From NCBI GenBank assembly GCA_018857735.1, contig JABMCL010003335.1, positions 301,001-365,000 of the forward strand: 64,000 nucleotides of DNA, written 5' to 3'. Under the pieces are notes generated by a model, which was not told where the DNA came from, made no database searches, and saw only the letters and a program-made list of their open reading frames with translations. Below, piece by piece: positions 1 through 12,700 of the stretch; within the stretch, counting starts at the first letter, position 1; each line of letters starts with the position of its first letter. Source of the stretch: Alviniconcha marisindica. Taxonomy: Eukaryota; Mollusca; Gastropoda; Provannidae. The translations under genes and the position numbers were made by a program.

Positions 1-172
1 AAAATGATGATGCACTCTGCTGATTTATTGCAGTGCAGAAAGAGTGTACATGTTTTGGAGGCGTAGTGTAAAAAGCTGGCAAACCTTTGCATTCACCTGT
101 TGAACCTTTATATTCACAAGCTTTTATGCATTTGTTTATGTTCATGCATTGCTTTGAATTTCCTGTTACTAG

Positions 173-311
173 GGTGCCAGGGTCCTGACCTCAGCCTGTG
201 TGCGTTTGTGTGGGAAGCGCAGGATTCGCGTCCAGGGGGCAGCACCGAGGTCTTTCTGTCCATCTTTGACATGAACCGGTGGTACCACGCGCAGATGCCT
301 GCCAGAATCAA
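173..311 (+). CDS. AHCTF1: ELYS exon 1 of window (propeller region)
   Basis: Encodes CQGPDLSLCAFVWEAQDS and FDMNRWYHAQMPARIK. The acceptor is either AG 171-172 or AG 179-180; both keep frame. The donor is AA|GTGAGC at 312. It belongs to the N-terminal beta-propeller part of ELYS; earlier propeller exons are outside the window. Confidence 0.8.
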
Positions 312-3300
312 GTGAGCTTGGCAACAGTGGAGTCAGATTTTACTGAATACTTAGAGAGAGAAAAGTCTTAGAGAAAAGTGTGAGAGGTGCTTCTACATGG
401 GGTACTCATTTGTCATACGTAAAGTGTGTTCGATCCAAGTGATTCTCAAAGGTAATGTAGCTAGGTTTCAAATGACTTGCAGATTCACTCTGAGATAACT
501 GCAGTCTTTGGACTATAGCTCAATACATTTCTCCTCAGATTGGGCCACAGTGCCTTTCGGTTGAAGTGCCTTACCTGTGAATAATAATACCTTGGCACGC
601 ATGCTTTTCCGAAAGTAGATGATTATTATTTTGAACCCAGATCGGTCGCTGTATCAACCTGAAACAGAAATCACATACCTTGGCAAACTGATCAGTGATA
701 CTTTCCAGGCAGTCAACAGAGCCACAATCCCAGAAATGGGATTCGAAACAACCCTGTAGGCCTTGTTATATATATAGCAGCGTTTATTCAGAGTTGGAAG
801 ATTACAATACTGAAAATAAAACCCACGTTGACACTGAATATGAATTAGAACTTAATGCCACCCTCAGCTTCAACTTCATCTCATTAACAAGTCCTGCTGC
901 AGGTGAGAATTGGTTAGCCAGTTGACATCTGCTTTGCTGTTTGGATTCAGAAAATGCTGCTGCATACACTGTGCCAATAGGTTCAGACTCTTTGTGAACA
1001 GCAAATTCACTGAATGTTTCCACTTTCTGTATTATGGCACTTTGTTTCCACTTTCTGTGTTATGGCACTTTGTGTTTGATGCACAAGTCCACCACACGTT
1101 GCTCATCAGCTGTGATACCATCAGAGGTGTGTGCTATATTTAGGAGTGCTTTATCTGTGGATTTTTGTAACTTTTGGGCCAAATTTCAAGCCTTGTAGAA
1201 CAGAAGTTATGGTACTCCAGATTGCACGTGCTTTAGTTTAAAAAATAAATTTGGGTGACTGGTGCCAGGGGTGCACATGAACCAACTGAAAGCCGAGTCA
1301 GGTCATTTTTGTTGTTGATCACTTTTATGTAGCACTATTCTCCACCCTTGAGCAGACTCACTGCGCTCGCATGTGATTCTACATGAATGACAAGCTTTTT
1401 ATAGCATGTTTTTGAATATATACACTAAGTGGTGTACTTGCAGCACTGACATGGCTGGTGCCACATGAAACTGCTGACGTCTTGTGTGCATGCTTATTTA
1501 GCTGTAACCTGTCACCTGCACTGTTGGCAGAATGACCAGGATCTTTTATGTGCTACTGCAGTAAGGGGGGGGGAGATAAGAGTCGGCACAGAAAGTTGAC
1601 CCTGGAGAATAAATTTTCTTTATTTGTTTGTAGCCTATCTCTTTATTTGTTTGTAGCCTATCTCTTTGTTATTTGTTTGTAGCCTAACTTTTTGTGATTT
1701 GTTTGTAGCCTATCTCTTTGTTATTTGTTTGTAGCCTATCTCTTTGTTGCCTATCTCTTTGTTATTTGTTTGTAGCCTAACTCTTTGTTGTTTGTAGCCT
1801 ATCTCTTTGTTGTTTGTTTGTAGCCTATCTCTTTATTTGTTTGTAGCCTGTCTCTTTGTTATTTGTTTGTAGCCTAACTCTTTGTTATTTGTTTGTAACC
1901 TAACTCTTTGTTCGAAAAGGGGATCTGCCCTGAAGATTTGTTGTCCTAATGTCCTTTTAAGATGGCGTTCTTTTGACCCTTTAGTGTATCTCGATCTTGT
2001 ACCAGGAGTGATATGTTGAGTGTGTTTGGCAGTGGTGGTGTCCATTTTCTTGACTGCTTTTCTTTTGGCCTCCTTGCCCAGGTGTGTGAACGTCGGGGGG
2101 CAGGAGGTGTGCCCGTACTTTGCTGTGTATCATATGAACGACGCTGTGCACAGAGAGGGCTTCGGCACCCTGTTGGTAAGCAAGGAGTTGGATAGCACTT
2201 GTGTCCTGCTGTTGAATGATGTATTTTATTATTATTCTGAATTTGTTTGGTATTTTACCCCCAAATATAGATTGGTTTTATAGACACGAGTTTAGAATCA
2301 TCTGTTTGTAAGCAAGGCATTGAATGATGTTGGGTTTTTTTGGTGCCATTTTTTTTTTTAATGTTTGCTATTTTACCCCCAAATATGCATTGGCTTTATT
2401 GACACAAGTTTAGAATCAGAGAAAGTGGGATTTAACCCATTGACATTATGCCAGGAATGCATTGATGCTGTGAATATTTCATTCTCGGTGAGGTCAGAGC
2501 TAGCAGTTGGATTTTAATGTCCTGTCAACTGGTGAGATCAGAATCTTCCCAAAAAGAAATGGAATTGCTCAGCACCTGACGCTGATTGTTGTTGTTGTGA
2601 TGGTTGTTCAGGATGTACAGCTGAAGCCGGGATCTCTGCTTCGCTTCGTGAACAATTCTCCCATGCCCCCTGAGCAGCATTTCTACCCATCATCGCTTGC
2701 TTTTGGTGAGTTATGGCTTCTTTGGTCACAGTGCCAAGTTATGGTTACCTTCTCTTTTTTTTTACCACGTCATGGTTGACTGGTTGACATTAGTTATGTT
2801 CCACTTTGTCAGAAATCGTTACTGTTGCTGAAACCATGGTTGCTCCGTGTGCACTTTGGCAAGTTAAGATAATTGAATCTAATCGTTCAGCAGTGTATAG
2901 CATTTCTGAACAGATAAATCCGTTCAAACGTCAGAGCAGTGTGTGTGTCGATAAATTGCATAAATTACTAGTTTGTTTGTTACGTAACTTTTGTATTTTC
3001 TATAACTGTTGGGTTTTAAAATATACAGTATGTTTTATTGTGTACTGTGATGTGTTAATGTTCAGCCACATTTTAATTTCTCTGATGAGATAATAAAGTA
3101 ATCTTGAATAATTGAATTAATGTCCACAGCTGTGATAAGGTAAGACTTGCAAGCATCATTCAAGTGTTTTGTGTCCATGTTTCAGATGCAGTGTGCGTGC
3201 TGTCCAACGGCATCGTTTCTGTGTCTGTGCTGGGTGTTCAGAGACAGGTTAGTCCATGTACAGTGTTTTCACCTGATATGAAATGAACAGTAGTGGTGAG

Positions 3301-6300
3301 TTCAGTAGCATTGTGAACAGACTTCGCAGTTGACCAAGACATGTCATTGAGACCTGCAAAGAAGTCGAAGTCTTTTTTATTATGGAGACGGGGCATAACT
3401 CGGCACTTTATGAGGCAGCGTTTTGAGGCCTGCGGATATCGAAGACCTGGTGGCTGATTTCAAGTAGAAACAGTTCAGAATACAGAATAGTCTTAAAAAA
3501 AGAAAAGAAGGAGGATGGCACAAAGCTGTTAGTAAAAAAGTTATTCTGCAGCAGAAACATTGCAGAAGCCTCTGCAACACTGTGTGACCAACTTTGTATA
3601 TTTGCCAGTGACTCAGGCCTTGGTACGAGTCACTGAAATGAACTGCATGCATCAATCTGCAGCTTGCCTGTACTGACTGACGTTGGATGCTGAATCCCTA
3701 GTTTGTGGTATTTATTGAAATAAACCTGAATGCATTTCCCTTTTGCTTTTCTGGCAGGTGTTGGCTTCATTGGAAAGCAGCGGTCCGGCGTGTCTGCTGA
3801 AGCCGTTTGACCTCTACCATCGCTGCATACAGACCGGTCTCATGGCACGTTCGCCGGACACTTTGTCAGCTTCCCAGACTGCAGAGGTATTGACGTGACC
3901 GTGTTGAAAAACAAAGGTCATAGCTTATGTATATAACATCTTTTTGATTATTGCTGCATCATGCAGTGTTCACTGGAGGTTAATGTGACAGCATTAAAAA
4001 AAAAAAAACCTGATGAATAGTCTGATTAACCCTTTCACTGCCATGCCAGTACTTTTAAAATGACCAGTAAAAGTGCCAGACTTGAAAAGAAGTTTTTTTT
4101 GTTTTAACCCTTCGCATGAGCATGTGAAAGGATTTCTGTCAAAATACACAGGATTGAAAGATTTGTTATAGGGGACCAACAAATATAGTTTGAAGGAGTC
4201 TCTGTGTGTGTGTGTGTGTGGGGGCACTTTTAAGCCCAGAAATTTTACAGGCTGGAGCAGTGAAGGGTTTAAAAAAAAAAGTTTTGGAAAATGGGGGTGT
4301 TTTGATTTTTTCCGAAGGCCTTCATTCCGTGTCTGACTCACGGACATGGTTGTGTTCCATTCCCCAGGAACAGCAGCGGATGGCACTTCTGACGCTGGCC
4401 CTGGAGCAGGGGAAGGTCCGTTTCATCACCGCCTGCGTGCGCAGCTGGGCAGATGGAGGTAGGCCGCCGCGTGTGTGTGTGTGGCTGCTCTGCCCAGTTT
4501 GAGTTCAGTGTTGCTTGTACGTCCACGGAATTAGGGACGGGGAGGGGAGCCCAGGGCGGCCACCTTGACTGTCACAGCTTTGATCTCTGAGCTCTTCCCA
4601 TGTCTTATGAGGCAGTGTCATGGTATATTGTTCCCTGGAGTGGGTCCAAAAAAAAGAAGAGAAGATGTTTAGTTGAGCAGAAAAAAATGCCCACAAGTAG
4701 GCTGATGGTCCAGTTTGGAGCAACACTGCTGCAACTGCCAGGAGGTGGAGCATGTACTGTAACCTGAGAACAGTGAACTTTGGTTGCTGAAATGGCAGCG
4801 TCTGTGGCATCCGTCTGAGAATTCCAGCAAATACCTGCAGCACAAGAACAGTGTGCATCCAGGTACCCAAAGTGATTTCATCCACTATAGTTATTGCAGT
4901 GAAACAATCTCCTGATCTTTATACGTTATTTTGATACACCAGCGTACATTATTGAAACAACTGCAAGTAAATATAGACACTCTCAAGTCTTTTAGTAGTC
5001 TTGCTGGCCTGATTGTGTGTGTGTTTTTAGTTTTTGGTAATGTTTTTTATTCAGTCTGCAAGTTCCTGTGTCAGAGTGTTAAAGCCTCAGTTCCCATTGG
5101 AGGCAGTGAAAATTTGCGCATGCACACTCGTGTCAATCTTAATTTGGGCAAAGGGGCGGGGCTTTCAGGGGCATGAACAGAAAGATGCAGTTCAGCAGCT
5201 GTTTGAAAGTAACAGCTGGCCTTGAAATGTTGAAATGACGGATGTGTGTAAGACTGAAAACACAGCACTGTCCATGTCACTAGATAAGCCCCACCCATTT
5301 GTATTGAAATTGTCCTCACTTGAAAGCTTTGGAGTCTTGAAATAAACAAAATTTGCTTTCATCAACACACTGATTTACCAGATAGAAAGAGCTGAGAGTG
5401 AATTTTGTGTGTGTGCCATGTTCAAGTGATGGTCTGATTTCCAGATATTTGTGATAAATAAACTAGCAGCGATGTGACCGTCTCATACTTTGAAGAGAGT
5501 TTGTTTCAGATTTCCTGGCCCGCTGTTCACAGGCAGGCTGACCCTTTAACTGTTTTGAGGTTACTTGCAGTGTTGATGTGTCTGTTTCAGAGTTCTACCA
5601 GCAAGGGTGCACACTGCAGTTTTTACTGGCCTGGGCCTGGGCACGAGTGACTGCCATCAAGCAACAGATTGATCTCACCTGTGAGTGATGCAACACTACT
5701 GTTTGTTTTGTTTTTAAATGTGTAAAAAACACAAGAGTTTACATGCAGCATTTTCCATGTGCTCCTCATTATGACGACGCCATCCTCTTCTTTATGATAA
5801 TGACTATCATCTTTACTCCATCCTCTTCTTTATGATAATGACTGTCATCTTTACTTCATCCTCTTCTTTATGATAATGACTATCATCTTTACTCCGTCCT
5901 CTTCTTTATGATAAAGACTATCATCTTTACTCCATCCTCTTCTTTATGATAATGACTATCATCTTTACTCCGTCCTCTTCTTTATGATAAAGACTATCAT
6001 CTTTACTCCATCCTCTTCTTTATGATAATGACTATCATCTTTACTTCATCCTCTTCTTTATGATAATGACTATCATCTTTACTCTGTCCTCTTCTTTATG
6101 ATAAAGACTATCATCTTTACTTCATCCTCTTCTTTATGATAATGACTATCATCTTTACTCCGTCCTCTTCTTTATGATAATGACTAGCATCTTTACTCCG
6201 TCCTCTTCTTTATGATAAAGACTAGCATCTTTACTCCGTCCTCTTCTTTATGATAATGACTATCACCTTTACTCCTGCTCTTTATGAAAATGATCATCAT

Positions 6301-6632
6301 CTTTTCTTTTGTGGTCATTGTTTCCATCACCTTTTTGACCAAGATGGCTGGCCTTGTTGTTTATGAGTAAATGTGTGTGTCATATGATGCAGCAGTGGTG
6401 GCAAAGAATTTAAAGAAATTAGGCAGCTTTATGTAAAACAAATGGCCAATATCCACTTCTAGCCCAGTCATTGTGCGGTCTTCAAATGGTATAAGAAGTT
6501 GTGTGTGGGTGCTCATGTGTGTGTGTGTGTGTAGATGGAATGAGCTTGAATTGTGCTTTGTGTTGGCATATTCACATGTCAGTTCATTTTGTACTGTGCC
6601 TGTGTACACACACACACAAACACACGCACACA

Positions 6633-6726
<94 letters not shown>

Positions 6727-9700
6727 TTCTCATGCCATGTGAGGACCGGGAACCAACAGGGCTAAAAGTGGTGGAGATTGTCAACAAATGTACTGAATGG
6801 TCAATACTGAATGGTCTAAGTGGAGATTGTCAACAAATGTACTGAATGGTCAATACTGAATGGTCTAAGTGGAGATTGTCAACAAATGTACTGAATGGTC
6901 AATACTGAATGGTCTAAGTGGAGATTGTCAACAAATGTACTGAATGGTCAATACTGAATGGTCTAAGTGGAGATTGTCAACAAATGTACTGAATGGTCAA
7001 AGTGGATATTGTCAACAAATGTACTGAAAGGTCAAAGTGGATATTGTCAGCAAATGTACTGAATGGTCTCCTCTCGCTCCAGGCCAGCCGCTGTTTGACT
7101 GGTGCGGAGCCCCTGTGGACCAGCGCATGCTGCAGGCGCTGCAGAACTGCCTGTGCTGTTTGGGCCATCTGAAGACGGTGCTGCATGTGCTGCTCAACCA
7201 GTCCACGCCCCTCACGGACCAAGGTGAGCTGCTGCTGGGGTCCAGAACTCTCCTCACTCGGAGAACTGGTTTTGCACGTGACGCTTGGGACTCTGCAGCA
7301 GGTGTTGTCAACTTTGTCCGAGACATGTTGTGGGTGATGGTGAATTTTGTCAGCAACCATCTGTGTGACTGGGTTGGTTTGTCACAATTTTAGACAAACC
7401 AACCCAGATCAAGGTAAGCTTTGTGGCCTGCATAGTTTGCATGAGCTTACTCAGAATCTTGACATGCTTTTGTGGTCTCGTTTGACACCTGAACTCTGCT
7501 TAAAATGCTGTAAGGGTTCTTGATTTTCGCAGATCAAGGTAAGCTTGGTCACCTGCACGACTGGGTGAGTTTATCTCACTCAAAATCAGCTTGACATTTT
7601 TTAGTCCACACCTGTCGCAGGTCGAGGTAAGCCTTGTCACCTGCACAACTGGGCACGTTTACCTCACTTGAAATCTGCTTTATATGCTTTCATGATACTG
7701 GAAATCTGCTTGACGTGCTTTGAGGATTGACACTCCCGTGCAGTCCAAGAGGGTATCTGTGCTAGGAAAAGCCCATATCTGTGTCTCCACCCTGTCTCTC
7801 AGAAGTTTCCCCAACATCACCTTTGAAATGGTGCCAGTGTTTGTCTGATTGACGATGGCCCTCTCTGGTCCTTTCAAGGAAGATCGTCTAGCATTTCCTC
7901 TTTCCACGGCTCTTCACTGTCACTCACGCTTCTTACATGATGAAGTTGAGCTTTATCTCTTGGAGCGCTAACTGTTCTGGATGAATGTGTTGCTGGACGG
8001 GCAGTTTATTTCTGGGCCTTTGTGTTGTGAACAAAAAATGTCTCCTGCCTGGAACTGACTGGTTGGGACACTGGGTAGCTTACTTGTACGCTGCTGACAA
8101 CAGAATCCATACTTGTCACAGATTGCTTAGGCAAGGGTTCACTCGCAGAAACTGCATGGCTTGGGAGAGGCAGTTTGAACCGGGGGAAAGAGATTTGATT
8201 GGTGCTCAGCGTGGTGCACTGCAATGTTTACAGTTCTAACGTCGTTGTCTTCAGGTCAGGTGGAGTTGGAGCACAGGATCAAGGTGGTGACCTTGCTGTA
8301 CTATCACCTCAAGGTCATCCTCTGGTTTGTCCACAATGGCCTGCTGCCGGAACATGGCGGTCAGTAGTCTTGTCTTCAGTCTTTTTTTTCTTCTGTATGG
8401 TGGTTATGAAAGAACAGTTTTGCATCTAATCACACACACATAAAAACATGCCCATGACCAAAATGATTTTGTGAAAATGTATAGATTTTTTTTATATGCC
8501 ACGTTTCGCCCATTACTCTTTCGTAGTGTGTGTGTGTGTGTGTGTGTGTGTGGTGTGTTGTGTTATATATATGTATAATAGTGTGAACATTTCATCTCTG
8601 ACAAAAACCCTTTTTGGGCTCCTTCAGATCTAACCTCAAAACATTTCTTTTTTCAAAACAACAGACCTGTCGTGTTTTCCACTATGTACTGTCTTCCTCA
8701 AGTCCCTGTTACAAGTATAGGTTGGCTGTAAATTAAGTTGTATATAGTCAATATACTTGCAGGTGTATGTGCGTGTTTATGCACTTAGAATGGTCTCTTC
8801 AGACAAGATTTTGTGCTGTATAAATAGACATTTTTTAAACATCAAACACATCATTGTGGGGCTTTTATTCGTGTATTATTAACAGTTTCCTCTGTTTGCT
8901 TAGGATAATGTCTTCGGACAGGATTTTGTGCTATATAAATGCCCTTGCTATATTTTTTGCGAGACATGTCATTTTGGGGCTTTTACTTATGTATTATTGT
9001 TATTAACACTTTAATTTACATGATTTAAACTTGCATCATCAGAATTGGGGGAGTTGGTGCCTTCCAACTACATCTACCCAGCCACTGAGTTGACCCAGGT
9101 CTTTAAGGACCGCCGACAGCAGATGATGCAGCTGCAGAGGTAAGCCAGAGAGACAAGGGAGGTGTTCATAGGATTTTCAAAGACAGTTCTGTAGACAAAG
9201 GAGGTGTTCATAGGATTTTCGAAGACGGTGCTATGTCCAGCTGTTCCTGTTGGATGTATGTAAAATTGGATGGGAACAGTGCAGGATTCTGTCTATGTTA
9301 CTGCTTGTTTGTACGCTGTGGAGAGGTAGATGACAGTGTTTTGATGAAATGATTTACCTAGGAACTGGTGCGCAGCTGTCTGAATGATGGCATACATTGC
9401 ATATATCATGTACTCGTTGAAATGCAGGCAAACCGTTTCATGTGTAGCATCTTGACTGGCTTTGGCTGAGCCTCCCGTTGTGTTTTTTTTGGGTGTTTTT
9501 TTCACAGATGGACAAAAAGGAAGAAGGTGAGTGTTTAAATAAAATGTTATTTTTTACACGATGATGATTTTGTTCCAACTGCGTGTGTGTCCTGCAGCGG
9601 TGTGGAGACCCACGAGATGATTCTGATCGATGCCCTGGTGCATAGTGCAGGGGACGCTGTGTCACAGCTGTGGAAGGACGAGGATGGGTCCGGAATGTAC

Positions 9701-12700
9701 CCCCCTCCCAGTCTGCATGTGAGTTCTTTTCCTTTTTTTGGTTGCCCTAGTTGCTCACTGTGGGCATGCTCTGGACAGGACTCCCTGGGCCCTCAGACTC
9801 GCTCATTGTAAGCGAGCAGTGTTCAAACACATCACTCGCTCCCGGCACCATCACAGTCCCCGCAGCAACATTTCTGTGGACATTTCACTGGACAGCTCCT
9901 CGACACCAATCACAGTCGCTCTTCCCATGGCGAGAGCCAAAAAAGACCTTCAGTGGACCGTGAACCAGACAAATGAACGTACGGCTGAGGGGAAGAACTG
10001 TAAGTTTTGACTTGAACTGGGCAGTGCACCCATCACTGATCAGGACTACCTTCTTGAATGACCGCAGCTGTGCCAGATAATTCAGCATTTTTTCGATAAA
10101 GGCCTGGCTTGCACATGCGTTGTGGCGAAGCTGATCTGTGAAGACCGCGAGACAGACTGGCCTCAGTTCTCGGCAGGTAGCGAGCACCTGGAATGAACAA
10201 CTACAGGAAAGACAGTGACCTGCTTGTAAGCCCAGTGTGAGAGCGGCATCAAAGGACCAAGAGGTGACGAGAAACATGGTTGCTGTGCTGAATGGATTGA
10301 ATACTGTGATCAGGAAAATTTGACGAGCAGAATGACGAGTTACTGATCAAATCGCTTCAACTCGTGCATTGAAGGAGCAGCTGCCACTGTTTATCATCAT
10401 GATGACCTCAGAAAAAAAATTGGTGATGGATTCCTGGGCCAGTCTAACCTCAAAATTGAGAGTACCGCTGCTGACATAAAGGATGGTAATCTCCAGAGTC
10501 TTGTATTAACTATTCCATCAGCATGTAGTGTGTAGCTGTCAGCAGTCAGCATCTTTTCTGTGGCTTGGATTTTTGCCAGATCATGCCCCACGTCAGCAGT
10601 GTTCAATGCAGTCTGTAGGCAGGGCAGGTCCTTGTCATCAAACGTGGTCTTAAAAAAGATTCTCTGCAACAATCTGAATGACCTTACTACACTTGCCTGC
10701 TAGCACATTGCCATCACCTTGCAACTGCATCACAGTTTTTCTGACGTTATCACGGAAGCGATTTTTTTTCTCCCTTCAAAGTGTCTTTCTCCTGCTCTTG
10801 AACAGCGGCAAGTTCTTCGGTCTGTGCTTGGTTTTATGGCAGTTTTTCCAAGCAAAATTCAGGATAAAAAAAGAAAAAAGAAGAAGGTATATGATTTTGT
10901 TGTTGTCGACTAATTATTGGGCTGTGAACAGACATAAAATAACACATTGTAAAATTCAGCCTGGTCACTTTTGCTTGTGGATTCTGACAGATTTTGCATA
11001 AACACTGGCAAAACTTCAGCTTTCGCACTGAAATAAATTCTGCAAAGAAATTAAACCTGTTAGACAAGAAAAACTGCATCATGTGATACCTGAATTTTTT
11101 AGAAGCATAAAATATTTACCTGCAGGCAGGTTTTACAGTATTGTGTATGTGACTTCCCATTTTCACCAAAATTAAAAACTCAACACAAATACTCCACATG
11201 TGAGTTTTTTCAAAGACCAATATCCATACTGAACAAATCAAATAAAAAAGAGGACAGCAAAAGTGTTTTCTTTGATAAAATGGCTTAAAGGTACACCTAC
11301 CCCTAGATTTTCAAAGAAATCAACTTTGAGTTGTAAGTGGAATCATTTCATCACTGGAGCTGTAATAGAAGCTTGCATGCAACTCAAAGTGATGAACATT
11401 AATGAATGTAATACAATACATCATTTAACCAAAATATTTCCTAGTTTTGCACTGTACAAGTGCCGTATTATGCAATTTTCGGACCTCCACAGAAGGCAAT
11501 TTTCCACTCACTTAATTTTACAAAGAAATCCCCATTTTTTTCTGGCCAGATTGGTTAATAGCCACTTAAATTGCAAGAGAACAAGTGTTTGGTGTCATGA
11601 GGAATAAAAAAGAATGTTGCTAAGTGTTTGTGTGATAACTTTTTATAAATAACCACTTTCGATGAAAAATGAAATGAGCGCTTGTGAGTGAAGAGATGAA
11701 GCGACAAATAATGCACCCAGTTTGCTCTCTTGCTTGTACAGCAATCCCCCCCTCCCCCCCCCCCCCCCCCAACTCCTGTCTAACATACACAGTGAGTGTA
11801 TGACATGTATGTATTATATAAAATTATAATTTATATAATATATATGTAATTGACAAATATTGTGTCTTTGAACAAAAATTGGTTAGATTAGCAATGACAA
11901 TGTACATCTCTGAAATTGTAAGGTCCCATCAACCACACAGGGTCATCTCAAGAATTAGCAGTTCAGTTGAATGCAGATATATATCTATATATATGCCATT
12001 GAATGACCAGTGGCTTTTATGAAGTGTTTCAGCTGAACTGAAGTGAACACTATATATGACAACATGATACAAAAGCAGCAATTAAGCATTTCACCAATAG
12101 TCTGTATTCCTTCAATGTCTCCATTAATTCACTCTGTTTCTCACTGAACAGTCTCCATGGAGATAACAAATGCATCCTTTCAATTTTCAAGAACTGAAGA
12201 GTGAAGTCTAGGAAGCAAAACAATGGTGTCCTCGATTGTCAATCGTAGGTGGTGGCAACACTTCAACTAAGTTCTGCAGAGAAACAACCGAAATATCATC
12301 TCGCACAGGCAAAACAAAGGTGTTCCCACTGTTCCGGAGATACTTGACTACAAACTCTCCTTCCTGTAATTCCATACTATGATCCTCAGGCGAAACAACA
12401 AGTGCATGGTACTGAACCAGTCTCCTGCCAATATGAAATGAGGTGAGGATGAAGTCCCCAACTTTTGGTAAAGGTGCCTCACAAAAGCCCTGGTTCAAAA
12501 TATCGTCATCGGTATCCTGCTCCCTCATTTCACCTTCCTTCACCAGTGGAACAAAATGACTGGCCATCCAGAATACTGGGTTGACATTTTCTAGGTCCTC
12601 TCTGTTGGATGACCACATTATCCAGATTGGAAAGTTGGCTGGCTGTGACTCTGATGTTGCATGATCACAGTAAAACACTCTGTTCACCTCCCTCCGGACT

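Noticed and set aside
6361..6845. His/Thr- and Cys/Val-rich open frames on both strands
   Set aside because: Pure translations of the (CA)n microsatellite at 6609-6724.
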